In this document: positions 14,921 to 21,910 of the stretch, piece by piece
Position numbering within the stretch: the stretch's first letter is position 1
Layout of the letters: every line of letters begins with the position of its first letter
Program-made: the position numbers and the translations under genes
DNA from: Domibacillus sp.
GTDB lineage: Bacteria; Bacillota; Bacilli; Bacillales; Domibacillaceae
NCBI GenBank assembly: GCA_031177795.1
Contig: JAPSKG010000005.1
Span: forward strand, 1-21,910
Length of the DNA: 21,910 nt
Direction of reading: 5' to 3'
The notes under the pieces: model-generated
What the model saw: only the letters and a program-made list of their open reading frames with translations
Database searches by the model: none
Told to the model about the DNA's origin: nothing

Positions 14921-15889
14921 TTGAAGTTAGGTGTATTTACCGTTCTTTTTTCCAGTAAATCATTTGAAGACATGCTTGATCACGTAAAAGCAGCGGGTCT
15001 TGATGCCGTAGAAATTGGTACTGGCTGTTACCCTGGAAATGCTCATTGTCCTTTAGATGATTTGTTAGAAGATGAACAAAAACGGAAAGAATACCTTGAA
15101 GCTGTAACATCGCGCGGCTTAACGATCAGCGCGTTTAGCTGCCATGGCAACCCGCTTACTCCAGACAAAGCTTTTGCGGAAGAATCCGACACGGTTTTAC
15201 GTAAAACGATTAAATTGGCTTCTCTTTTAGGTGTTCCAGTTGTTAATACTTTTTCAGGTACACCGGGCGAATCGGAAGATGCAAAGCAGCCAAACTGGCC
15301 GGTTGTACCCTGGCCAGCAGAGTATGGAGATATTTTAACGTGGCAGTGGGAAAACAAGCTGATCCCGTATTGGAAAGAAATTGGAGAACTTGCTGAAAGC
15401 CAAAACGTGAAAATTGGGCTTGAATTACATGGCGGTTTTCTCGTACATACACCATACACAATGTTAAAGCTGCGTGAAGCAACATGCGATGCAATTGGCG
15501 CAAACCTGGATCCGAGCCATATGTGGTGGCAGGGAATCGATCCGGTTGCGGCTATTAAAATTCTTGGCAAAGCCGGCGCGATTCATCACTTTCATGCGAA
15601 AGATACGTACATTGATCAAGACAATGTGAATATGTACGGACTAACAGACATGCAACCGTATGGAAATGTTCAAACACGTGCCTGGACATTCCGAAGTGTC
15701 GGCTGCGGTCACAGCCTGCAGGAATGGTCTGATATGATGAGTGCCCTGCGCATGTATAACTATGATTATGTGGTCAGCATTGAACATGAAGACGCAATTA
15801 TGTCGATTGATGAAGGATTTGGCCGCGCTGTAAAAAATTTAAATGACGTATTAATTCGCGAGTCTGCCGGAGATATGTGGTGGGCATGA
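14921..15889 (+). CDS. Sugar phosphate isomerase/epimerase-like TIM barrel (AP endonuclease 2 family), module A
   Basis: A 322-residue metal-dependent TIM-barrel protein. Likely metal ligands are E168 (GLELHGG), D197/H200 (NLDPSHMWWQG), H225 (HHFHAKD) and E288 (SIEHEDA); H75 (CHGNPL) lies in the active-site pocket of the fold. The initiator is TTG at 14921, with AAAGGAG 8 nt upstream. Such proteins isomerise or epimerise keto sugars; relatives linked to 3-keto-glycosides include E. coli YcjR and C-glycoside-cleaving enzymes. It is the last gene of the operon, 17 bp after dehydrogenase 2 and followed by a 16-bp terminator. The fold is certain; the reaction is inferred. Confidence 0.9.
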   Translation: MKLGVFTVLFSSKSFEDMLDHVKAAGLDAVEIGTGCYPGNAHCPLDDLLEDEQKRKEYLEAVTSRGLTISAFSCHGNPLTPDKAFAEESDTVLRKTIKLASLLGVPVVNTFSGTPGESEDAKQPNWPVVPWPAEYGDILTWQWENKLIPYWKEIGELAESQNVKIGLELHGGFLVHTPYTMLKLREATCDAIGANLDPSHMWWQGIDPVAAIKILGKAGAIHHFHAKDTYIDQDNVNMYGLTDMQPYGNVQTRAWTFRSVGCGHSLQEWSDMMSALRMYNYDYVVSIEHEDAIMSIDEGFGRAVKNLNDVLIRESAGDMWWA

Positions 15890-15897
15890 TGAATGGT

Positions 15898-15938
15898 AAG
15901 CCATTAGAAATCTTTGCAGATTTCTAATGGCTTTTTTT
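15898..15938 (+). terminator. Strong terminator closing module A
   Basis: Perfect 16-bp stem AAGCCATTAGAAATCT (15898-15913) and AGATTTCTAATGGCTT (15918-15933), loop TTGC, then a T run. Confidence 0.95.
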
Positions 15939-16001
15939 ATTAAAAAAGATTAAAAGGATTTTCAAAAAAATAAAAAAAAATTAAATTTTCAAAAAAATGT
16001 A

Positions 16002-16030
16002 TTGCAGAAAAGAAACAAGCACGTTACAAT
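16002..16030 (+). promoter_or_regulatory. Sigma-A promoter of the module B LacI gene
   Basis: TTGCAG (16002-16007), a 17-bp spacer and TACAAT (16025-16030). The preceding sequence 15940-16000 is very A-rich, resembling an UP element. Confidence 0.7.
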
Positions 16031-16043
16031 CAAAAACATAAAA

Positions 16044-16057
16044 TGTAATCGTTTACT
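16044..16057 (+). promoter_or_regulatory. cre/LacI-type operator at the module B LacI gene
   Basis: TGTAATCGTTTACT matches the cre consensus at all defined positions but the last. It sits about 7 to 20 nt after the predicted start site. It shares the TGTAATCG half with the perfect site at 17124-17137, suggesting one regulator binds both, most simply the LacI protein encoded between them. Confidence 0.65.
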
Positions 16058-16105
16058 TTACATATTTTTCTTTTTATTACGATATTTTCAAAGGGTGAGA
16101 TCCGG

Positions 16106-17110
16106 ATGGCGAAGATGAGCGATGTGGCAAAATTGGCAAATGTTTCGACAGCTACTGTTTCTCGAGTACTGCGTAAACCAGAAACAGTAAAGAAAGCTAC
16201 ACAGGAAAAAGTGTTTTACGCTATTCAACAGCTGGATTATCAGCCAAATATGCTGGCACGGCATTTTCGCACAAACAAAACAAAATCGATTATGGTTGTT
16301 GTACCTAGCCTGACAAATCTTGTTTTCGCAGCAATGATTGATGGTATTGATGAAGTGGCCACAGCCGCAGGGTATCAAGTTATTTTTGGTAACACAAAGC
16401 AAAATACCGGAAAAGCAAGAGAGTATGTTGCTCATTTAAAACAAAAACAGGTTGATGGCATTATTTTAATGACCGTTCGACTTGAGCAGGAAGCCTGGGC
16501 AGAAATTGCGAATCGTTATCCAATTGTTCTTGCTTCAGATGCGCTGGTAGGCTTAAAAGTTCCTACCGTTTCCACCACTAATATCGAGGGTGCTTACGAA
16601 GCTGTTTGTCATCTTATTCAGCTCGGCCACAAGAAAATTGCCCATGTGGCCGGACTGCCGGAAATAGCAGTAAGCAGGGAAAGGGCAAAAGGCTATCGCC
16701 TTGCTTTAGAAGAAAACGGAATAACGTTTGATCCGGCTCTTTATCTTGAAGGCGAGTACAGCATTGAAGTTGGAAGAAAATCCATGAAAAAGTTAATGAG
16801 CCAATCTCCAAAACCAACCGCTGTTTTTTTCGGGAATGATGAAATGGCAATAGGCGGTATAAAGGCAGCAAAAGAACTTGGAATGCGTGTTCCTGAAGAT
16901 GTTGCTGTTATTGGATTTGATGATATCAAGTTTGCAGAAGTGATGGACCCGCCATTAACTACTGTCGCCCAGCCGCTCCATGAAATGGGGAAAAAAGCAA
17001 TGGAGATTTTGCTGACGTTAATGAATGGCCAAAAAACAGATCAAGACGTTTACACAATCAAAAGCGAATTCAAAATTCGAGACTCATGTGGAGCTTATTT
17101 GAAGAACTAA
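16106..17110 (+). CDS. LacI-family transcriptional regulator (module B)
   Basis: A 334-residue regulator: HTH MSDVAKLANVSTATVSRVLRKPE (4-26), hinge LDYQPNMLARHFRTNKTKSI (43-62), and a sensor domain with VDGIILMTVRLEQ, HVAGLPEIAVSRERAKGY, IGFDDIKFAEVMDPPLTTVAQP. In the hinge the usual ARxL Leu, which inserts at the central CG of the operator, is Phe54 (ARHF). The start has GGGTGAG 8 nt upstream. The gene has its own promoter and operator, so autoregulation is likely, and it precedes the transport and catabolic genes of module B with a second operator between. Confidence 0.92.
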   Translation: MAKMSDVAKLANVSTATVSRVLRKPETVKKATQEKVFYAIQQLDYQPNMLARHFRTNKTKSIMVVVPSLTNLVFAAMIDGIDEVATAAGYQVIFGNTKQNTGKAREYVAHLKQKQVDGIILMTVRLEQEAWAEIANRYPIVLASDALVGLKVPTVSTTNIEGAYEAVCHLIQLGHKKIAHVAGLPEIAVSRERAKGYRLALEENGITFDPALYLEGEYSIEVGRKSMKKLMSQSPKPTAVFFGNDEMAIGGIKAAKELGMRVPEDVAVIGFDDIKFAEVMDPPLTTVAQPLHEMGKKAMEILLTLMNGQKTDQDVYTIKSEFKIRDSCGAYLKN

Positions 17111-17123
17111 CTTTTACACTGAA

Positions 17124-17137
17124 TGTAATCGGTTACA
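17124..17137. promoter_or_regulatory. Perfect cre/LacI operator ahead of the module B catabolic operon
   Basis: TGTAATCGGTTACA is a near-perfect palindrome and fits the cre consensus TGWAANCGNTNWCA at every position. It lies immediately upstream of the candidate promoter at 17140-17168. Confidence 0.75.
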
Positions 17138-17139
17138 TC

Positions 17140-17168
17140 TTTTCATGTTGATGCAGCCGTTATATAAA
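17140..17168 (+). promoter_or_regulatory. Candidate promoter of the module B isomerase-transporter operon
   Basis: TTTTCA (17140-17145, 4/6), a 17-bp spacer and TATAAA (17163-17168, 5/6). Read-through from the LacI gene is also possible because no terminator separates them. Confidence 0.45.
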
Positions 17169-17194
17169 AATGAAAAATAAAAGGAGTTTTTTTA

Positions 17195-17965
17195 ATGTCC
17201 CATATCCCAGTTTCACTTCAAATGTTTACATTGCGGGAAGAAAGTAAGCAGGATTTTATTGGCACACTAAAAAAAGTGGCTGATCTTGGATTTGATGGTG
17301 TGGAATTTGCCGGTTATGGAGGTTTGCCAGCAAAAGAGCTGAAAAAAGTGTTGGATGATCTTGGCCTTCGTGCTTCATCAAGCCATGTTCCTTTAATCGA
17401 TCTTGAAGCCAATTTGCAAAAAGTGATGGAAGACCAGCTTGAACTTGGCAGCCGTTATATTGTTTGCCCGTATCTTCCGCCAGAAAGAAGAAGTGAGGAA
17501 GATTACAAGAAACTAATTCAGCTTTTAAATCAATTTGGTGAGCAGTGCAGTCAAGAAGGATTAACGCTTTGCTATCATAACCATGATTTTGAATTAGAGC
17601 TGTTATCGGATGGGCGTTCAGCGCTGCAGGCTATTTTAGAAGACACAAATCCTGAATGGGTAAAAGCAGAATTTGATATCTACTGGCTCACAAAAGCGGG
17701 CCATGATCCAATAGATTGGCTGAAACGATATGAAAACCGCACACCGCTCGTTCATTTAAAAGATATGACAACGGATGATGAAAAGTTTTTTGCGGAGTTA
17801 GGAACAGGGGGCGTAGCCGTTGAGCCGGTATTGGATCATGGAAAAAAAGCCAGCATTGACTGGTGGGTAGTGGAGCAAGACCGAAGCCGCCGCACGCCAT
17901 TTGAAAGTATTGAGATCAGCATGAACTATTTGAAATTCCGCCTGCCTCATTTGGCCAAGGCGTAA
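17195..17965 (+). CDS. Sugar phosphate isomerase/epimerase-like TIM barrel (AP endonuclease 2 family), module B
   Basis: A 256-residue TIM-barrel protein. Expected metal or substrate residues are in CYHNHDFEL (126-134), AEFDIYWLTKAGHDP (158-172), LVHLKDM (185-191) and VVEQD (225-229). The YHNHxxE and HLKD pattern is common in Gram-positive members near inosose/3-keto-sugar enzymes, and E. coli YcjR has a comparable gene setting. AAAGGAG precedes the ATG by 9 nt. It is the first gene of an operon with binding protein, two permeases and a dehydrogenase. The protein is shorter than and clearly different from its module A counterpart, so the two modules are not a simple duplication. Reaction inferred only. 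Confidence 0.9.
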   Translation: MSHIPVSLQMFTLREESKQDFIGTLKKVADLGFDGVEFAGYGGLPAKELKKVLDDLGLRASSSHVPLIDLEANLQKVMEDQLELGSRYIVCPYLPPERRSEEDYKKLIQLLNQFGEQCSQEGLTLCYHNHDFELELLSDGRSALQAILEDTNPEWVKAEFDIYWLTKAGHDPIDWLKRYENRTPLVHLKDMTTDDEKFFAELGTGGVAVEPVLDHGKKASIDWWVVEQDRSRRTPFESIEISMNYLKFRLPHLAKA

Positions 17966-17996
17966 TTTATAACAAAGGGAAATGGGAGGGAACAAA

Positions 17997-19289
17997 ATGA
18001 AAAAGTTTCTTGCAACGTTAACAGCTTCATCTATGCTGCTGCTTGCAGCGTGTGGACAGGAAGGGGAAAAATCAGGGGCATCCACCAGTGGGGGCGGTGG
18101 AGGCTCGGGCGATAAAGTAATTGAAGTGTGGCACATTGAAACAGGAGAGCGCGAAAAATACTTTGAAAACGTAGCGACACAATTTGAAAAAGCAAACCCC
18201 GGTACAGATATTAAACTTCTTCGCATTCCAAATGATGCGTTTAAACAAAAATTGTCTGTTGCCATGTCTGGCGGCAATCCGCCGGATGTTTTCCAGAGCT
18301 GGGGCGGCGGCTGGCTGAAAAACTTTGTTGAACAGGGAAGTGTTACTGATATAACAGAACAAGTTGATGCAGCTCAGTTCCACAAAAATGCGATTGCGAA
18401 TACAACCTTTGATGACAAAGTATACGGCGTGCCTCTAGGCATTTCTACTAACCTTGTTTTCTACAACAAAGAAATTTTCGCTAAATACAATCTGGAAGAA
18501 CCAAAAACATGGGATGAATTCGTTAACGTAATCGAGACATTGAAGAAAAACGATATTATTCCTCTTTCTTTAGCAAACAAAACAAAATGGCCAGGTGCAT
18601 ATTATTTAATGGATATTACCAGCCGCCTTGCAGGGCCAGAATTGTTTGAAAGTGCGTTTAAACGAACAGGCCGCGGCTTTGACGATCCAGCTTATGTAGA
18701 AGCAGGCAAGTACATTCAAGATCTTGTGAAAATGGACGCGTTTAACCCGGGCTTCAATGGCCTTCCATATGATGAAGGCGGCAGCCGCCAGCTTCTGTAT
18801 ACAGGACAAGCGGCGATGATCAACACAACAAACTCATTTATCAACAACATCCGTGCAGAAGCTCCAGAGTTTGAAGAAAAACTAGGATTCTTCCCGTTCC
18901 CGTCACTGCCGGGCGGAAAAGGCGAGATGACTCATGTTCCCGCCAATACAGGACCTGTTTTCTCGGTATCTACAAAAGCAGAAGAGCCTAAACTGGCTGC
19001 TGAATTCCTTAACCTTATGACAACAAAAGAAAATGCACAAATTTACACAGACACAACAGGATCATTAACTGCAGTAAATGACGCAGCTCCAAACGACGAA
19101 ACAATGAAGCCAATTTACGACTATCTTGCTACTGCGACACATATGCAAATGCCATATGACCAAACATTGCCTCCTGAGCTTGCAGAAGTTCACAAAGACA
19201 CAACACAAGCACTTTTCGGTCTGAGCATGACACCGGAAGAAGCTGCCAAGCAAATGGAAGCAAAAGCGAAGGAAATGCTTGATAAGTAA
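17997..19289 (+). CDS. CUT1 sugar ABC transporter solute-binding lipoprotein (module B)
   Basis: A 430-residue membrane-anchored binding protein. The signal peptide MKKFLATLTASSMLLLAAC ends in lipobox LAAC (16-19), followed by a Ser/Gly linker and a family 1 fold (VIEVWHIETGEREKYFENV, FEKANPGTDIK, GGNPPDVFQSWGGG, YTGQAAMINTTNSF). The ATG at 17997 follows GGGAGGG at 6-nt spacing; the in-frame ATG at 17982 overlaps that site. It is distinct in sequence from the module A binding protein, so a different ligand is likely. An internal hairpin follows before the permeases. Confidence 0.93.
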   Translation: MKKFLATLTASSMLLLAACGQEGEKSGASTSGGGGGSGDKVIEVWHIETGEREKYFENVATQFEKANPGTDIKLLRIPNDAFKQKLSVAMSGGNPPDVFQSWGGGWLKNFVEQGSVTDITEQVDAAQFHKNAIANTTFDDKVYGVPLGISTNLVFYNKEIFAKYNLEEPKTWDEFVNVIETLKKNDIIPLSLANKTKWPGAYYLMDITSRLAGPELFESAFKRTGRGFDDPAYVEAGKYIQDLVKMDAFNPGFNGLPYDEGGSRQLLYTGQAAMINTTNSFINNIRAEAPEFEEKLGFFPFPSLPGGKGEMTHVPANTGPVFSVSTKAEEPKLAAEFLNLMTTKENAQIYTDTTGSLTAVNDAAPNDETMKPIYDYLATATHMQMPYDQTLPPELAEVHKDTTQALFGLSMTPEEAAKQMEAKAKEMLDK

Positions 19290-19295
19290 AAAGCC

Positions 19296-19327
19296 AGCGG
19301 GAAAATTTTATTTTCCCGCTTCATTTT
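19296..19327 (+). terminator. Internal hairpin between binding protein and permeases (module B)
   Basis: Perfect 11-bp stem AGCGGGAAAAT (19296-19306) and ATTTTCCCGCT (19310-19320) with a 3-nt loop, then TCATTTTT. It acts as a leaky terminator or as 3'-end protection of the binding-protein mRNA, matching the arrangement in module A. Confidence 0.7.
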
Positions 19328-19351
19328 TCAGTATATGAAGGAGGGATTCGA

Positions 19352-20296
19352 ATGGATGCGTCAACAGAAAATGTCAGCGTAGTCAAACAGCAGGAAATTT
19401 TGAAAACAAAAAAACTTGTGCGCAACAAAAAGATAGTATCGATCAGTTTGTTTATTGCCCCGGCTTTTCTTATCTATCTTCTCTACGTGGTGTATCCGAT
19501 TTTTGCAACACTGGGCTACAGCTTTTATCAATGGGACGGAACAACCGAAAAAACATTTGTCGGCCTGGGGAACTACGCACAACTGTTTAAAGATGCCGTT
19601 TTCTGGACGGCTTTAAAAAATAATGCCTGGGTAGTCGCCACGTCTGTTTTTGTTCAAATACCGCTCGGGCTTATTATGGCCTTGATGCTGTTTGCACCGA
19701 TTCGGGGACTGCGGCTGCTGAACAGCATTTATTTCCTTCCGTTTTTAATGTCAACGGTTGCAGTCGGGATGCTGTGGGTGCTTATGTTTGACCCGATGAA
19801 CGGAATTGTCAACGTTCTTATTAATGTATTTGGATTTGAAAATGTTGCCTGGCTGAGTGACGAAAAAACAGCCATGTTCGCAGTGCTGCTTGTTATTGTC
19901 TGGCAGTTTGCACCGTTTTACATGATTTTGTTTAAAGCCGCCCTCGTCGGTATCTCAGAGGAATTGTATGAAGCAGCGCAAATTGACGGCGCAAATGCTT
20001 GGCAAAAATTTCAAAACATTACGATTCCGCTTTTGATGCCAACGATTGTGAGTTCATCTATTTTAGCGATTGTAGGTTCACTAAAAGCCTTTGATATTTT
20101 TTATATTATGACAGGCGGAGGACCGAATGGAGCAACCGAGCTGATGGGGACTTATATGTTTAAGCAGGCATTCATCAACTTTAACATGGGATATGCCAGC
20201 GCGATTGCCTTTATCATGTTCTTTATTGCGTTAATTGTCACGATTGTGATTCAAGTTCTTGAACACAGACGGAAACAAAAAGGAGGGTATGCATAA
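19352..20296 (+). CDS. CUT1 sugar ABC transporter permease, MalF/UgpA type (module B)
   Basis: A 314-residue membrane protein with a polar N-terminal tail of about 28 residues, then six predicted segments beginning IVSISLFIAPAFLIYLLYVV. The EAA loop is LYEAAQIDGANAWQKFQNITIP (about 205-226), and MTGGGPNGATELMGTYMFKQAF follows in the C-terminal half. GGAGGG lies upstream of the ATG. It overlaps the next gene by one base (TAATG). Confidence 0.93.
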   Translation: MDASTENVSVVKQQEILKTKKLVRNKKIVSISLFIAPAFLIYLLYVVYPIFATLGYSFYQWDGTTEKTFVGLGNYAQLFKDAVFWTALKNNAWVVATSVFVQIPLGLIMALMLFAPIRGLRLLNSIYFLPFLMSTVAVGMLWVLMFDPMNGIVNVLINVFGFENVAWLSDEKTAMFAVLLVIVWQFAPFYMILFKAALVGISEELYEAAQIDGANAWQKFQNITIPLLMPTIVSSSILAIVGSLKAFDIFYIMTGGGPNGATELMGTYMFKQAFINFNMGYASAIAFIMFFIALIVTIVIQVLEHRRKQKGGYA

Positions 20297-21114
20297 TGGT
20301 TGCAGCAAAAAAAATTCCCATTTATTTGATTGCATTATTATTGCTTGTTTTTACAGGCTATCCGTTTGTTTACATGCTGTCCACATCCTTAAAAACACAA
20401 AGCGGCTTTTTTGAAGAACCATTTTCGCTATTTAACTCATTTGATTTTTCAAACTATATGTCTGTTTTTGAAATGGGCATCGGCCATTATTTTAAGAACA
20501 GCTTAGTTTTGTCGGTTTCAGCTGTTTTAATTGTAATGCTGGTGGCAGCCATGGCGAGCTATCCGCTGAGCCGTATGAAGTTTAAAATGAACCGGCCGCT
20601 GTTTTTGTTGTTTATCTCTGGCATGATGCTGCCGATTCATGCAACCTTGATTCCTGTTTTTAAATTGTCTCAAAGCATGGGCATTTACGATACGCTTTGG
20701 GCATTGCTTGGCCCTTATATTGCTTTTAGTTTGCCGATCTCCGTTTTTATCTTAACTCAATTTATGCAGGAAATTCCTAAAGAGCTTGAAGAAGCAGCGA
20801 AAATAGACGGCTGCAGCGACTTCGGCATTTTCTGGCGGGTAATTTTGCCAGTGCTTACACCGGCGCTGATGACCGTTTTTATTTACAACTTTATTCATCT
20901 TTGGAATGAATTTATTTTTGCACTCGTATTGATTTCAAGCCCGGAAAACAGAACGATCCCGCTTGGCTTACAAGATTTTTACGGCGAGTTTTCCGTAAAT
21001 ATTCCAGGACTGATGGCAGCCTTGACTTTGTTCAGCCTTCCAATTCTAGTAGCATACTTTTTCTCGCAAGAAAAAGTGGTCAAAGGGCTTTCCGGCGGTT
21101 CAGTAAAAGGATAA
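20296..21114 (+). CDS. CUT1 sugar ABC transporter permease, MalG/UgpE type (module B)
   Basis: A 272-residue partner permease with EAA loop ELEEAAKIDGCSDFGIFWRVILP (about 163-185) and C-terminus KVVKGLSGGSVKG. The segment MLPIHATLIPVFKL before the loop is typical. Its AAAGGAGGG site lies in the end of the preceding gene. As in module A, no ATPase gene follows within the window; instead an oxidoreductase gene starts 15 bp later. Confidence 0.93.
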   Translation: MVAAKKIPIYLIALLLLVFTGYPFVYMLSTSLKTQSGFFEEPFSLFNSFDFSNYMSVFEMGIGHYFKNSLVLSVSAVLIVMLVAAMASYPLSRMKFKMNRPLFLLFISGMMLPIHATLIPVFKLSQSMGIYDTLWALLGPYIAFSLPISVFILTQFMQEIPKELEEAAKIDGCSDFGIFWRVILPVLTPALMTVFIYNFIHLWNEFIFALVLISSPENRTIPLGLQDFYGEFSVNIPGLMAALTLFSLPILVAYFFSQEKVVKGLSGGSVKG

Positions 21115-21129
21115 AAGGGAGAGGGTATC

Positions 21130-21910
21130 ATGGCTTTGCGTGCAGGACTGATTGGATGTGGAAACATAAGCGGGATTTACTTAGAAAACAGCCATTACTA
21201 TGAATCGTTTTCAATTGTGGCCTGCGCAGATCTTGACCGGGCAAAAGCAGAAGAAGCGGCCAGGAAGCATAATATTCCCCGTGTAATGGAGGTAGATGAG
21301 CTGCTTCAAGCGCCGGATATTGATATTGTGTTGAACTTGACCATTCCTCATGCGCATGCTGAGGTTGCTGTGCGGGCGATGGAGCAAAAAAAGCATGTTT
21401 ATTCAGAAAAGCCCCTGGCTGTTACGCTTGAAGATGGAAAGCGGATTATTGAAAAAGCGGATGAGAGTGGAATGCTAGCCGGCTCCGCACCGGACACGTT
21501 TTTAGGAAGCAGTATCCAGCTTGCTGGAAAGCTTATTGAAGAAGGCGCAATTGGCAAGCCTGTTGGAGCATCGGCTTTTATGATGTCACGCGGCCCGGAG
21601 CGCTGGCATCCCAATCCGGAATTTTTTTATCAAGCAGGCGGGGGGCCAATGTATGATATGGGACCTTATTATTTAACTGCGCTTGTAAGCCTTTTAGGAC
21701 CTGTAAAAAGATTAACAGGCTCTGCCCGGATTACATTTCCAGAGCGAACGATTACAAATGAAGCAAGATACGGAGAAAAAATTACAGTTCAAGTGCCGAC
21801 GCATGTAACTGGCATTCTGGAGTTTGAACAAGGTGCTGCGGCTACGATTACAACAAGCTTTGATGTCGCGGCAGCCCGAACGCCATACATCGAAATTTAC
21901 GGAGAAAAAG
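21130..21910 (+). CDS. Gfo/Idh/MocA-family oxidoreductase (module B), 3'-truncated by window end
   Basis: The frame is open to the window edge (260 codons seen of an expected 330 or so). It has Rossmann motif GLIGCGNISGIYLEN (6-20), ADLDRAKAEEAA after the second strand, LTIPHAHAEVA, SEKPLAVT with EKP at 93-95, then SAPDTFLGSSIQLAGKLI and GGGPMYDMGPYYLTALVSLLG. The usual DxxxH reads D176-MGP-Y180, with Tyr in place of His; this form is seen in one branch of the family. Ribosome binding site GGGAGAGGG precedes the ATG. It is co-transcribed with the transporter and isomerase of module B and likely oxidises or reduces the imported sugar. Confidence 0.9.
   Translation, partial: MALRAGLIGCGNISGIYLENSHYYESFSIVACADLDRAKAEEAARKHNIPRVMEVDELLQAPDIDIVLNLTIPHAHAEVAVRAMEQKKHVYSEKPLAVTLEDGKRIIEKADESGMLAGSAPDTFLGSSIQLAGKLIEEGAIGKPVGASAFMMSRGPERWHPNPEFFYQAGGGPMYDMGPYYLTALVSLLGPVKRLTGSARITFPERTITNEARYGEKITVQVPTHVTGILEFEQGAAATITTSFDVAAARTPYIEIYGEK

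Noticed and set aside
15043..15570. Minus-strand open frame of 175 codons
   Set aside because: It lies entirely antisense to the module A TIM-barrel gene, whose metal-ligand motifs are intact; it has no recognisable domain and no promoter or ribosome binding site fitting it.
17798..18277. Minus-strand open frame of 159 codons
   Set aside because: It is antisense across the boundary of two well-supported genes and reads as low-complexity mirror translation.
1..21910. CRISPR arrays, tRNA/rRNA genes, insertion sequences, phage or attachment sites, riboswitches
   Set aside because: I looked for repeat-spacer periodicity, tRNA-like cloverleaf ends, transposase motifs and terminal repeats, and long structured leaders, and saw none. 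Reading by eye cannot exclude small non-coding RNAs.

Overview
The window looks like a chromosomal stretch of a low-to-moderate GC Gram-positive of the Bacillaceae type. The signs are strong AGGAGG-type ribosome binding sites, lipobox signal peptides on the solute-binding proteins, rho-independent terminators with long T tracts, CcpA/LacI-type operators, a Zur-box-like site, and protein families (HxlR, RodA/SpoVE, IolW-like oxidoreductase) typical of Bacillus relatives. The species cannot be named from the sequence. Every supported gene lies on the + strand; the minus-strand open frames are shadows of real genes.

Layout. (1) 1-2952: the end of a ribose-type (CUT2) sugar ABC transporter: C-terminal half of the fused ATPase, permease, then a LacI-family regulator and a strong terminator. 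(2) 2953-7677: ordinary single-gene units: an HxlR-family regulator, a 44-residue orphan protein, a CobW/COG0523 GTP-binding protein behind a good Zur-box-like inverted repeat, a RodA/FtsW-family (SEDS) membrane protein, and an IolW/YvaA-like Gfo/Idh/MocA oxidoreductase. (3) 7678-15933, module A: a promoter with two near-identical cre/LacI-type operators, then solute-binding lipoprotein, internal terminator, two CUT1 permeases, a MalR-like LacI regulator, a ThuA-like protein, two tandem Gfo/Idh/MocA oxidoreductases and a TIM-barrel sugar isomerase/epimerase, closed by a 16-bp terminator. (4) 15934-21910, module B: an autoregulated-looking LacI gene, a perfect cre/LacI operator, a second TIM-barrel isomerase/epimerase, solute-binding lipoprotein, internal hairpin, two CUT1 permeases, and a Gfo/Idh/MocA oxidoreductase that runs off the window end.

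Modules A and B each combine an importer, a LacI regulator, NAD(P)-dependent Gfo/Idh/MocA dehydrogenase(s) and an AP-endonuclease-2/xylose-isomerase-like TIM barrel. No glycosidase, kinase, phosphorylase or dedicated CUT1 ATPase is visible in either. This resembles oxidative '3-keto-glycoside' catabolism as known for thuAB-type and E. coli ycj-type gene sets, so the most likely theme is uptake of a glycoside or disaccharide followed by oxidation, epimerisation or cleavage and re-reduction. Both importers probably share an MsmX-type ATPase encoded elsewhere. The substrates cannot be read from the sequence.
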